Shown here: positions 16,533 through 25,151 of the stretch, in pieces
Position numbering within the stretch: position 1 is the first letter of the stretch
Layout: every line of letters begins with the position of its first letter
NCBI GenBank assembly: GCA_020848815.1
Contig: JADLHL010000147.1
Coordinates: forward strand, 1-33,582
Direction: 5' to 3'
DNA: 33,582 nt
Source of the DNA: Chitinophagaceae bacterium
GTDB taxonomy: Bacteria; Bacteroidota; Bacteroidia; Chitinophagales; Chitinophagaceae
Position numbers and translations under genes: made by a program
The notes under the pieces: generated by a model
Databases searched by the model: none
Seen by the model: the letters and a program-made list of their open reading frames with translations, nothing else
Told to the model about the DNA's origin: nothing

Positions 16533-18221
16533 ATGACCAACATGAATACAGAAGTGTCGTATGTGATAGGAGTTGATTATGGTTCTGATTCTGTTCGAAC
16601 CATCATCGTAAATGCAAAGACCGGTGAAGAACTGGCGGCCGATGTTTTTTATTATCCAAGATGGCAAAAGCAACTGTACTGCAACATGCAGGCAAACCAG
16701 TTTCGCCAGCATCCGTTGGATTATGTAGAAGGATTGGAAGCGACCATTAAAAATTGCATCGCAAAAGTTGACGCATCCGTAGCGGCCAACATCAAAGCAT
16801 TGTCGGTTGATACCACGGGTTCTACACCGGTGGCTACCGATAAGCATGGTACACCCTTGGCTATGTTGCCGGGTTTTGAAGAAAATCCCAACGCCATGTT
16901 TGTGCTGTGGAAAGACCACACCGGTGTAGGTGAAGCCGCGGAAATAAATGCTCATGCTGAAAAATTTGAAACCAATTACCTGCAGTTTGTGGGCGGCATT
17001 TATTCCAGCGAATGGTTTTGGGCCAAGCTCTTACATGTGCTTCGTAACGATGAAGCAGTTCGCAACAACATTTACTCTTTTGTAGAGCATTGCGATTGGA
17101 TTCCTTTCTTGCTTACCGGTGGCAATGATGTGCAGCAAATGAAACGCAGCGTTTGTGCCGCAGGCCACAAAATTTTATGGGCAAAAGAATGGGATGGTTT
17201 ACCCCCCAATGAATTCTTTGCAACACTCGATCCGGTATTGGATGGTATCACTGCTAGGTTGTTCAAAGACACATACGCCTCCAACGAAGCAGCAGGCATC
17301 ATCAGTAAAGAATGGGCACAACGCTTGGGTTTACCCGAAACAGTGGTGATTGGTGTAGGTGCCTACGACGCACACATGGGGGCCGTTGGCGGACAAATAG
17401 AACCGTATCACCTGAGCAAGGTAATGGGTACATCCACCTGCGATATGATGGTGGCGCCAGCCAATGAAGTCGCCGGTAAATTGGTGAAAGGTATTTGCGG
17501 ACAAGTACCCGGTTCTGTTATACCCGGCATGATTGGTTTGGAGGCTGGCCAGTCTGCATTTGGCGATGCGTATGCATGGTTCAAAAGATTGATTAGCTGG
17601 CCGCTGCAAACATTGGTGGCCAATTCGAATTTGCTGGATGAAGCTACCAAACAGCAACTCATACTGGAAACGGAAAATGCCATTATACCTGCGCTGAGCA
17701 AAGCCGCTGAAAAAATAGAAATGACTGTACACAGTGAGTTGGCAGTAGACTGGTTCAACGGACGCAGAACACCCGATGCCAACCAGTTGCTCACTGCTTC
17801 TATAACGGGCCTGGATTTAGGTAGCGATGCAGTACACCTGTTTCGGGCTGTAGTGGAGTCTACCTGCTTTGGTGCCAAAGCCATTGTAGAACGTTTTCAG
17901 GAGCAAGGCATTCTCGTGAAAGGATTGATTGGTTTGGGTGGTGTGGCTCGTAAATCGCCGTTCGTTATGCAAATGATGGCCGACGTAATGAACATGCCCA
18001 TCCGCATTCACCGTTCCGAACAAACCTGTGCATTGGGTGCAGCCATGTTTGCCGCTACAGCCGCTGGTATTTATAACAAAGTGGAAGATGCTATGCAGGC
18101 TATGGGGCAAGGTTTTGATACGGTGTACGAACCTGATGCAGCAAAAGTGGCACTGTATCAGCAACGCTACGAACAGTATAAAAAAGTAGGTGCGTTTATG
18201 GAGGCGCAGGTTATACATTAA
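16533..18221 (+). CDS. araB: Ribulokinase
   Basis: The 562-residue product matches the usual length of ribulokinase. The FGGY kinase N-domain starts with YVIGVDYGSDSVR (residues 10-22), followed by LSVDTTGSTPVATD. Substrate-site features typical of AraB include VVIGVGAYDAHMGAVGG, where Asp279 is the expected catalytic base, and VMGTSTCDMM. The C-domain has the FGGY signature region GLIGLGGVARKSPFVMQMM, with CALGAAMFAA close to the end. It phosphorylates L-ribulose to L-ribulose 5-phosphate in the cytoplasm using ATP. A second ATG three codons on is an alternative start. It lies 13 bp after galM and is followed by araD after an 81-bp gap. Confidence 0.95.
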   Translation: MTNMNTEVSYVIGVDYGSDSVRTIIVNAKTGEELAADVFYYPRWQKQLYCNMQANQFRQHPLDYVEGLEATIKNCIAKVDASVAANIKALSVDTTGSTPVATDKHGTPLAMLPGFEENPNAMFVLWKDHTGVGEAAEINAHAEKFETNYLQFVGGIYSSEWFWAKLLHVLRNDEAVRNNIYSFVEHCDWIPFLLTGGNDVQQMKRSVCAAGHKILWAKEWDGLPPNEFFATLDPVLDGITARLFKDTYASNEAAGIISKEWAQRLGLPETVVIGVGAYDAHMGAVGGQIEPYHLSKVMGTSTCDMMVAPANEVAGKLVKGICGQVPGSVIPGMIGLEAGQSAFGDAYAWFKRLISWPLQTLVANSNLLDEATKQQLILETENAIIPALSKAAEKIEMTVHSELAVDWFNGRRTPDANQLLTASITGLDLGSDAVHLFRAVVESTCFGAKAIVERFQEQGILVKGLIGLGGVARKSPFVMQMMADVMNMPIRIHRSEQTCALGAAMFAATAAGIYNKVEDAMQAMGQGFDTVYEPDAAKVALYQQRYEQYKKVGAFMEAQVIH

Positions 18222-18302
18222 TTAATTCATCATCCTGCACTTGACACAACAGTGAGTGGGCTCGGTGCCTTGTTTGTGTTTTCGTGGTAAATGATTTTTT
18301 CA

Positions 18303-19001
18303 ATGAGTAAGTATCAACACATACAACAAGAGGCTTACGAAGCCAACATGCAGTTGCCAAAGCTGGGCCTGGTGCTGTTTACTTTTGGTAATGTGAGTGC
18401 TGCCGATCGCAACCTCGGTGTGTTCGCCATTAAACCCAGTGGTGTAGCCTACGAAGATTTGACACCCGGCAAAATGGTGATCGTCGATTTTGAAGGTAAA
18501 ACGGTGGAAGGCGATTTGCGTCCTTCTTCAGATACATTGACCCATGCGGTGTTGTACAAGCATTGGGAAAAAATTGGCGGCATTGTGCATACGCATTCTA
18601 CCTATGCTACATCGTGGGCACAGTCGCAAAGGGACATTCCCATTTTTGGTACTACGCATGCCGATTACAACACTGTCGATATCCCTTGTGCACCACCCAT
18701 GAGTGATGAAATGATACAAGGCAATTATGAACACGAAACCGGTTTTCAAATCATGAATTGCTTTGCAGCCAAAGGCCTTAGCTACGAAGAGGTAGAAATG
18801 GTATTGGTGGGCAATCATGCACCCTTTACCTGGGGTAAAAATGCTGCGAAAGCCGTTCATAATAGTGCCGTGCTGGAGCAGGTGGCACAAATGGCATTGC
18901 TCACCGAACAAATCAATCCGAAAGCGCCGCGGTTGAAAGATGCGCTGATTCGGAAACACTATGAACGCAAGCACGGACCAGATAGTTACTACGGTCAGTA
19001 A
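18303..19001 (+). CDS. araD: L-ribulose-5-phosphate 4-epimerase
   Basis: The product is 232 residues from ATG 18303, close to E. coli AraD; an ATG at 18291 would add four residues. Class II aldolase/epimerase features include TFGNVSAADR near 27-36, IKPSGVAYEDL, the zinc ligands in VHTHSTYA (His96, His98) and GNHAPFTWG (His172), and Asp77, each one residue offset from the known E. coli ligands (Asp76, His95, His97, His171). It converts L-ribulose 5-phosphate to D-xylulose 5-phosphate, which enters the pentose phosphate pathway. The gap to araB is 81 bp, wider than others in the run; it holds separated ACACAA and TTGTGT arms at 18244-18249 and 18274-18279 but no clear promoter. The next gene follows after 26 bp. 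Confidence 0.95.
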   Translation: MSKYQHIQQEAYEANMQLPKLGLVLFTFGNVSAADRNLGVFAIKPSGVAYEDLTPGKMVIVDFEGKTVEGDLRPSSDTLTHAVLYKHWEKIGGIVHTHSTYATSWAQSQRDIPIFGTTHADYNTVDIPCAPPMSDEMIQGNYEHETGFQIMNCFAAKGLSYEEVEMVLVGNHAPFTWGKNAAKAVHNSAVLEQVAQMALLTEQINPKAPRLKDALIRKHYERKHGPDSYYGQ

Positions 19002-19027
19002 TCAATAGCATTAGTAAAACGGAATGT

Positions 19028-21082
19028 ATGCGTGGTAAACAGTTTCATCGTCGTTGGCAGCTCAACTTCTTATGTGTAGCCATGAGTGTGACGACTTTTG
19101 CGCAGCAGCGGGATTATCCTTACACTGCTGTTCCGTTTACACAAATACAGCTGAGTGATCAGTTTTGGTTGCCCCGCATCAAAGTCAATCATACCGTTAC
19201 CATTCCGGCTTCTTTTGAACGTTGTGAAAGTACAGGCCGTGTTCGCAACTTCGAAATGGCAGCAGCACAATCGGGTAAGTTTTGCACTACGTTTCCGTTT
19301 GATGATACAGACATTTACAAAACCATTGAAGGCGCTTCTTTTTCGCTGAGTTTGTTTCCGGATAAACAACTGGAAGCCTACATTGATACGCTGATTGATA
19401 AAGTGAGCAAGGCGCAGGAAGCGGATGGTTATTTGTACACAGCCCGCACCATCAATCCGGCACAACCGCATGCCTGGGCTGGACCCAACCGTTGGGAAAA
19501 AGAAAGAGAGCTCAGTCATGAGTTATACAACAGCGGTCATTTGTATGAAGCTGCAGCAGCACATTTTGCAGCCACAGGCAAAAAAAATCTGCTCAACATT
19601 GCATTAAAAAATGCGGACCTCGTTTGTCAGGTTTTTGGTAAGGAAAAACTGCATGTTGCCCCCGGCCATCAGGTAGTGGAAATGGGATTGGTGAAACTCT
19701 ATCGCATTACGGGCAACAAAGCGTATTTAGAAACAGCCCGTTTTTTTATTGAAGAAAGAGGCCACTACAAAGGCTACGATGCAAAGAGCAACGATCCTTG
19801 GCGCAATGGTGCGTACTGGCAAGATCATTTGCCTGTAACACAGCAGCGTGAAGCCATTGGCCATGCCGTACGAGCCGGTTATTTATACGCCGCCGTAGCC
19901 GATGTTGCTGCACTCACCGGCGATAGTTTGTTGCTACATGCAGTGGACAGCATCTGGCAAAATTTGGTGAGTAAGAAATTGTATGTGCAGGGTGGTGCAG
20001 GAGCTGTGTCGAGTGGCGAACGGTACGGCAACAATTATGAACTGCCCAATGGCACGGCTTACAACGAAACCTGTGCAGCCATTGCCAATGTATATTGGAA
20101 CCAACGCATGTTTCAACTGCATGGCGATGCTAAGTACATGGATGTGCTGGAAAAAATTCTGTACAACGGATTAATCTCTGGCGTTGGTCTCGATGGGAAA
20201 TCTTTTTTCTATACTAACGCCATGCAGGTGACCAACAACTTTAATCACTCAGCATTGGAAAGAGAACGTGCCGGTTGGTTTGAATGCAGTTGCTGTCCTA
20301 CCAACATGACCCGTTTGCTGCCTTCAGTGCCGGGATATATGTATGCACAACGCGGCAGTGATGTGTATGTTAATTTGTTCATCAACAGTAAGGCTTCACT
20401 CAGCATCAATACAAAGCAGGTGAGCATTGAGCAAAAAAATAATTACCCGTGGGATGGCGATTTACAATTTGTGATTACGCCGGCTAAAGGGGAACTCAAT
20501 TTTGCATTGAAAATGCGTATCCCCGGCTGGGCACAGCAAGTAGCCATTCCATCCGATTTGTATCGTTTTGTGCCAGCCAATACTGCGCCGGTGCAGCTTT
20601 TTGTGAATGGCACTGCGGTGCCACTGAGCTTGGAGAAAGGATATGCTGTATTGCAACGCAACTGGAAAAAAGGGGATGTAGTTACCTTGAAATTACCCAT
20701 GGATGTGCAGCGGGTAGCCGCTAACAGTAAGCTTACTGAAAATGCGGGCAAGGTAGCCTTACAACGTGGGCCTTTGATGTACTGCGCCGAATGGGCAGAT
20801 AACAATGGTCGTGCTGCCAATTTGATATTGCCGGCACAAGCATCGTTTACCTGTAGCTGGGCACCAGCCATGCTCAATGGTGTAATGCTGTTGAAAAGTA
20901 CAGCGAATGCAGTACAGATAAACGGCAGCAATGTGCAGACCGTTACACAGCCTTTTGTTGCCATTCCTTATTACGCTTGGGCCAACAGGGGCAAAGGCGA
21001 AATGATGCTGTGGCTGCCCGAGCAAATTGCCGACGTACAAATTATTACGCAACAACCCTTGGCGAACAGCCAACCAAAATAA
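19028..21082 (+). CDS. Beta-L-arabinofuranosidase, GH127/GH146 type, exported
   Basis: The 684-residue product has a signal peptide ending near TTFAQ. It belongs to the former DUF1680 group: an alpha/alpha barrel with [50 protein letters not shown] and [15 protein letters not shown], then a beta-domain. The cysteine/zinc centre of family GH127 can be traced: Glu347, Cys349, Cys422 and Cys423, with Cys422 the likely nucleophile and Glu331 (in the SGERYG motif) the likely acid/base, in good register with HypBA1 of Bifidobacterium (Glu338, Cys340, Cys417, Cys418, Glu322). It should hydrolyse beta-L-arabinofuranosides. GH127 and GH146 cannot be separated by eye. Placement between araD and araA, each gap 26 bp, ties its product directly to arabinose use. 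Confidence 0.9.
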   Translation: MRGKQFHRRWQLNFLCVAMSVTTFAQQRDYPYTAVPFTQIQLSDQFWLPRIKVNHTVTIPASFERCESTGRVRNFEMAAAQSGKFCTTFPFDDTDIYKTIEGASFSLSLFPDKQLEAYIDTLIDKVSKAQEADGYLYTARTINPAQPHAWAGPNRWEKERELSHELYNSGHLYEAAAAHFAATGKKNLLNIALKNADLVCQVFGKEKLHVAPGHQVVEMGLVKLYRITGNKAYLETARFFIEERGHYKGYDAKSNDPWRNGAYWQDHLPVTQQREAIGHAVRAGYLYAAVADVAALTGDSLLLHAVDSIWQNLVSKKLYVQGGAGAVSSGERYGNNYELPNGTAYNETCAAIANVYWNQRMFQLHGDAKYMDVLEKILYNGLISGVGLDGKSFFYTNAMQVTNNFNHSALERERAGWFECSCCPTNMTRLLPSVPGYMYAQRGSDVYVNLFINSKASLSINTKQVSIEQKNNYPWDGDLQFVITPAKGELNFALKMRIPGWAQQVAIPSDLYRFVPANTAPVQLFVNGTAVPLSLEKGYAVLQRNWKKGDVVTLKLPMDVQRVAANSKLTENAGKVALQRGPLMYCAEWADNNGRAANLILPAQASFTCSWAPAMLNGVMLLKSTANAVQINGSNVQTVTQPFVAIPYYAWANRGKGEMMLWLPEQIADVQIITQQPLANSQPK

Positions 21083-21108
21083 GTCGTTCACTTTTTATTC
21101 CTTCAATT

Positions 21109-22596
21109 ATGACAGATTTAAAGCAATTAGAAGTATGGTTCGTCACCGGAAGCCAGCATTTGTATGGCGAGGAAACACTGCGTCAGGTAGCTGCACACTC
21201 TCAGGAGATTGCCGCTTCGCTCCATGCAGCAGATATACCCGTGAGTGTGGTATGTAAACCAACCGTAAAATCACCAGAAGAGATTTATGCCATTTGCGCT
21301 GAAGCGAATGCTTCGTCGAAGTGTATCGGTCTCATTGCATGGATGCATACTTTTTCACCGGCAAAAATGTGGATTCGTGGCCTGAAGATTTTGCACAAGC
21401 CACTTTTGCATTTGCATACCCAATTCAACCGCGATATTCCGTGGGGTGAAATTGATATGGACTTTATGAACCTGAACCAGAGTGCACACGGCGACCGTGA
21501 GTTTGGTTTTATCATGAGCCGGATGCGCCTCAATCGTAAAGTAGTAGTAGGGCATTGGCAAGACCCGGTGGTGATTGCCAAAATTAATGCATGGACCAGA
21601 GCTGCTGCGGGTTGGAACGATTGGCAGGGTGCTCGTTTTGTTCGCTTTGGCGACAACATGCGTTTTGTGGCCGTAACAGATGGCGACAAAGTGGAAGCAG
21701 AAATGCAGTTTGGTTTTAGTGTAAACACACACGGCATTGGCGACCTCGTAAAAGTAATTGATGCAGTAAGCGATGCCGATGTAGATACACTGGTGCAGGA
21801 ATATTTTGATACCTACACGGTAATGGCCAGCCTTAAAAAAGAAGGGGCGCAATATGCATCGTTGCGTGATGCTGCCCGAATTGAATTGGGCCTCGAATAC
21901 TTTTTGAAAGATGGCAATTACAAAGGCTACAGCGATACGTTTGAAGATTTGCATGGCATGAAACAATTGCCGGGTATTGCTTCGCAACGCATGATGGGCA
22001 AGGGTTACGGCTTTGCCGGCGAAGGCGATTGGAAAACCGCAGCTCTTGTACGGGCCATGAAAGTGATGGGCCAGGGCATGCCCGGTGGCAATAGTTTCAT
22101 GGAAGATTATACCTATCATTTTGATCCCGCCAATCCGTTGGTGCTGGGCTCACATATGCTGGAAATTTGTGAGAGCATTGCTAGCCACAAACCCAATGTA
22201 GAAATTCATCCGCTGGGTATAGGTGGCAAAGAAGATCCTGTTCGCCTGGTGTTTAATAGTGCAGCAGGTCCGGCTATCAATGCATCGGTGATTGATATGG
22301 GCAATCGTTTCCGTTTGTTGGTAAATGAAGTGGAAGCCATTGACCCGATTGCTGATTTGCCCAAACTGCCTGTGGCACGGGTGTTGTGGAAGCCTTATCC
22401 CAACATGCACGATGGCTGTGCCGCATGGATTTTGGCAGGCGGTGCACACCACACCTGCTACAGCCAAAACCTTACCGCCGAGCACATGGAAGACTTTGCA
22501 GACATTGCCGGCATTGAGTATGTACGCATTGGTAAAAACACCGATCTATATCAGTTGAAAAACGAACTGCGCTGGAGCGAAGTGTATTACAAATGA
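21109..22596 (+). CDS. araA: L-arabinose isomerase
   Basis: The product is 495 residues from ATG 21109; the longer open frame from 20977 overlaps the preceding gene and adds nothing recognisable. It starts [17 protein letters not shown], the hallmark of AraA, followed by [15 protein letters not shown] and [20 protein letters not shown]. Expected manganese ligands are Glu305 ([10 protein letters not shown]), Glu332 ([10 protein letters not shown]), His349 (LVLGSHMLE) and one of the His447/His448 pair (GGAHHTCYS), one or two residues offset from E. coli Glu306, Glu333, His350 and His450. It converts L-arabinose to L-ribulose in the cytoplasm. It sits 26 bp after the GH127-type gene and 82 bp before the symporter. 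Confidence 0.96.
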   Translation: MTDLKQLEVWFVTGSQHLYGEETLRQVAAHSQEIAASLHAADIPVSVVCKPTVKSPEEIYAICAEANASSKCIGLIAWMHTFSPAKMWIRGLKILHKPLLHLHTQFNRDIPWGEIDMDFMNLNQSAHGDREFGFIMSRMRLNRKVVVGHWQDPVVIAKINAWTRAAAGWNDWQGARFVRFGDNMRFVAVTDGDKVEAEMQFGFSVNTHGIGDLVKVIDAVSDADVDTLVQEYFDTYTVMASLKKEGAQYASLRDAARIELGLEYFLKDGNYKGYSDTFEDLHGMKQLPGIASQRMMGKGYGFAGEGDWKTAALVRAMKVMGQGMPGGNSFMEDYTYHFDPANPLVLGSHMLEICESIASHKPNVEIHPLGIGGKEDPVRLVFNSAAGPAINASVIDMGNRFRLLVNEVEAIDPIADLPKLPVARVLWKPYPNMHDGCAAWILAGGAHHTCYSQNLTAEHMEDFADIAGIEYVRIGKNTDLYQLKNELRWSEVYYK

Positions 22597-22607
22597 CCCC
22601 AATAAAA

Positions 22608-22648
22608 GAACCATCTGTGCAAGGTATTTTCCCTAACATTGGTGGTTC
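22608..22648 (+). other. Weak hairpin with T-rich tail between araA and the symporter
   Basis: GAACCA (22608-22613) can pair with TGGTTC (22643-22648) around a 29-nt loop, followed by ACTTTTTTC. It could be a leaky terminator or processing site lowering symporter expression relative to araA, or chance: the arms are short and the loop long. Confidence 0.25.
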
Positions 22649-22678
22649 ACTTTTTTCTCACTTTCCTTTACAACGATT

Positions 22679-24397
22679 ATGAATAACAAATTAGTGATGA
22701 CTGACTTCATAGTGTTCGGCATCTACTTCGTGTTGCTGGCTGCCTATGGATACATGATTTATCGCAAAAAGAAAAAACAAGAAACTTCTGCTACGCATGA
22801 TTTCTTTCTGGCGGAAGGTTCGCTTACGTGGTGGGCCATTGGTGCGTCACTCATTGCCTCCAATATTTCTGCGGAGCAGTTTATTGGTATGAGTGGTGAT
22901 GGTTTTTTTGTAGGTACCGCTGTAGCTGCCTACGAATGGATAGCCGCCATTGCCCTCATCATCATTGCAGTATGGTTTATGCCGGTATATCTCAAAAACA
23001 AGATTTACACCATGCCGCAGTTTTTGAAAACCCGGTACAATGAATCTGTGGCACTTATCATGGCGGTGTTTTGGTTGTTCTTGTATGTATTTGTCAATCT
23101 TACATCCATCTTGTATCTCGGTGCTGTGGCCATCAATGGATTGGCTGGTGGCGAGTACCTGCATTTAATTATGATTGTACTGGCAGTAATGGGCCTCATC
23201 ATTACGCTTGGTGGTATGAAGGTGATTGGCTTTACAGATGTGTTGCAAGTAGGCGTACTTATTTTGGGAGGATTGGCTACCACTTATCTGGCACTCACCA
23301 AAGTGAGTGAATCATTTGGTTTGGGACACGATGCTATTGCCGGTTTGAAAATGTTGTTCAAAGATTCACCTGATCACTTTAAAATGATTTTGTCGAAGCC
23401 CGATTCAGGTACAGTGTCTGCTGCACTTGCCGGCGATGCTGCTTCACAAAACTATATCAACAAATACCTGCTGCTGCCCGGCATCACCATGTACTTTGCC
23501 GGCCAGTGGATTGTAAACCTCAATTACTGGGGTTGTAACCAGTACATCACCCAACGTGCTTTGGGGGCGGATTTAAAAACTGCCCGTACGGGTATTTTGT
23601 TTGCCGCCTTCCTAAAACTAATGATGCCCATCATCGTGATGTTGCCGGGTATCGCAGCCTATGTGTTGCATCGTAATGGCGGCCTCGAAGGTTTTAATGG
23701 TGTAAAAGACACAGCCTATTCTTCTGTGCTTGCCTTTTTGCCCGAAGGTCTGAAAGGCTTGTCTGTAGCGGCTTTAACCGCTGCCATCGTTGCCTCATTG
23801 GCGGGTAAGCTCAACAGTATTTCTACCATCTTTACGTTGGATGTGTACAAGAAATACCTGAACAAAGAAGCCGACGAAAACAAACAGGTTTGGGTAGGCA
23901 GATTAACGGTGCTAGTAGCTATGATATTGGCCATCGCCTTTACCTGGAAAGACCTGTTGGGCATTGGTGGCGAAGGTGGTTTTACTTTTATTCAGAAATA
24001 TACCGGCTTCATTAGCCCGGGTGTATTTGCCATGTTTATTTTGGGTATGTTCTGGAAGCGTACTACTGGTACTGCAGCCGTGGCCGGTTTGCTTACGGGT
24101 TTCTTGCTGGCAATATTCTTCAACAGCTATGCCATCAATATTTTTGGTACTGAAACCTTGCTGTACACCGCTTTCCCGAATGGTAAAGGGGCTTATGAAA
24201 TTCCGTTCCAAATCAACATGGGCTGGTCGTTCTTCTTTACCATGCTGGTGATGATTGTACTCAGCCTGATAGGAAAAGGTGGCGAACAAAAAGCCTTTGT
24301 ACTGGATAAAGCCATGTTCAAAGTGCAGCCCATTCACACAGTAATGATTGTGGCCATTTTACTCATCATTACTGCCTTGTATGCTTATCTCTGGTAA
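22679..24397 (+). CDS. Sodium/solute symporter (SSS family), probable L-arabinose transporter
   Basis: The 572-residue product is a polytopic membrane protein with about 13-14 hydrophobic segments. It has the SSS N-terminal features FFLAEGSLTWWAIGASLIAS and NISAEQFIGMSGDGF, then YIWG-like equivalents such as QWIVNLNYWGCNQYITQRAL, as in SGLT-type sugar symporters, and a C-terminal helix at the end. It should import a sugar with sodium across the inner membrane. Position as the last gene of the arabinose run, before a strong terminator, points to L-arabinose; Bacteroides arabinose loci also use an SSS symporter. The specificity is inferred from context only. Confidence 0.9.
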   Translation: MNNKLVMTDFIVFGIYFVLLAAYGYMIYRKKKKQETSATHDFFLAEGSLTWWAIGASLIASNISAEQFIGMSGDGFFVGTAVAAYEWIAAIALIIIAVWFMPVYLKNKIYTMPQFLKTRYNESVALIMAVFWLFLYVFVNLTSILYLGAVAINGLAGGEYLHLIMIVLAVMGLIITLGGMKVIGFTDVLQVGVLILGGLATTYLALTKVSESFGLGHDAIAGLKMLFKDSPDHFKMILSKPDSGTVSAALAGDAASQNYINKYLLLPGITMYFAGQWIVNLNYWGCNQYITQRALGADLKTARTGILFAAFLKLMMPIIVMLPGIAAYVLHRNGGLEGFNGVKDTAYSSVLAFLPEGLKGLSVAALTAAIVASLAGKLNSISTIFTLDVYKKYLNKEADENKQVWVGRLTVLVAMILAIAFTWKDLLGIGGEGGFTFIQKYTGFISPGVFAMFILGMFWKRTTGTAAVAGLLTGFLLAIFFNSYAINIFGTETLLYTAFPNGKGAYEIPFQINMGWSFFFTMLVMIVLSLIGKGGEQKAFVLDKAMFKVQPIHTVMIVAILLIITALYAYLW

Positions 24398-24420
24398 ATA
24401 CTTAGATTGAAATACATTCA

Positions 24421-24454
24421 ACAACGCCTGCTGTCTTCGGATGGCAGGCGTTGT
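24421..24454 (+). terminator. UUCG-capped terminator of the arabinose operon
   Basis: ACAACGCCTGC (24421-24431) pairs perfectly with GCAGGCGTTGT (24444-24454). The 12-nt interior can continue as U-G, G-U, U-A and C-G pairs closed by a UUCG tetraloop (24436-24439). A GGTTTTG tail follows. It begins 23 bp after the symporter stop. Confidence 0.8.
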
Positions 24455-24457
24455 GGT

Positions 24458-24488
24458 TTTGTAGAGCGGTTGCATCTTGTTTTCTTTG
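24458..24488 (+). promoter_or_regulatory. Candidate promoter for the HAD gene
   Basis: TTTG (24458-24461), 19 nt, then TTTCTTTG (24481-24488), one base off TAnnTTTG. It starts in the tail of the upstream terminator, and only 7 nt remain to the ATG at 24496, so the message would be nearly leaderless. Confidence 0.4.
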
Positions 24489-24495
24489 CGCCACT

Positions 24496-25146
24496 ATGAA
24501 CGCCGGCAATACCAAAGCTTACCTGTTCGATTTGAACGGCACCATGATTGATGACATGCATTATCATATACAAGCATGGCATGAAATACTTTGTTCGCAT
24601 GGCGCAGCGCTGAGCCTGGCAGAAGTAAAACTGCAGTGCTATGGCAAGAATGATGAATTGCTGGAACGTATTTTCCCCGGTCGTTTTTCTGCTGCAGAAA
24701 AAACAGCCATGAGCTATGCCAAAGAAGAAGCGTATCAGGCAGCATTTAAGCCGCAACTGAAACTGCTCGATGGTTTGGGCGATTATCTGGAAGCCGGCAA
24801 AATGCAGGGAATCCGCATGGCCATTGGTTCTGCCGCTATCATGTTCAATATCGATTTTGTGTTGGACAATTTGCACATCCGGCACTACTTCGATGCATTG
24901 GTAAGTGCCGATGATGTGCAGCAAAGCAAGCCCGATCCGGAAACCTACCTCAAATGTGCAGCGGCATTGCAAGTGGCGCCACAGCATTGTGTGGTGTACG
25001 AAGATTCGCCCAAAGGAGTGGAGAGTGCTGAAAGGGCCGGTATGTCATCTGTGGTGTTGCTTACCCTGCATGAAGTGCATGAGTTTGCACAATTTGAAAA
25101 AGTATTGTGCCATGTGCCTGATTATAATGGCTTGGCGTTGCAGTAA
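24496..25146 (+). CDS. HAD-superfamily hydrolase, beta-phosphoglucomutase-like subfamily
   Basis: The product is 216 residues from ATG 24496, chosen because the candidate promoter lies just before it; the frame from 24451 would start inside the terminator. A HAD core with an alpha-helical cap at about 20-85 is visible. Motif I reads FDLNGTMID, with nucleophile Asp12 but Asn14 in place of the usual second Asp. Motif II is in AIGSAAI (Ser112), motif III in SKPDPETYL (Lys145), and motif IV in VYEDSPKGVE (Glu169, Asp170). The overall form is that of sugar-phosphate phosphatases or mutases. The Asn change should impair the acid/base step or alter chemistry, though similar motif I forms may be common in Bacteroidota. 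It has its own promoter and is convergent with PorP/SprF, 5 nt between stops. Confidence 0.85.
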   Translation: MNAGNTKAYLFDLNGTMIDDMHYHIQAWHEILCSHGAALSLAEVKLQCYGKNDELLERIFPGRFSAAEKTAMSYAKEEAYQAAFKPQLKLLDGLGDYLEAGKMQGIRMAIGSAAIMFNIDFVLDNLHIRHYFDALVSADDVQQSKPDPETYLKCAAALQVAPQHCVVYEDSPKGVESAERAGMSSVVLLTLHEVHEFAQFEKVLCHVPDYNGLALQ

Positions 25147-25151
25147 AAGCG

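Noticed and set aside
18222-18302. Internal promoter or operator between araB and araD
   Set aside because: The separated ACACAA/TTGTGT arms are short, and no -7 box with acceptable spacing was found.
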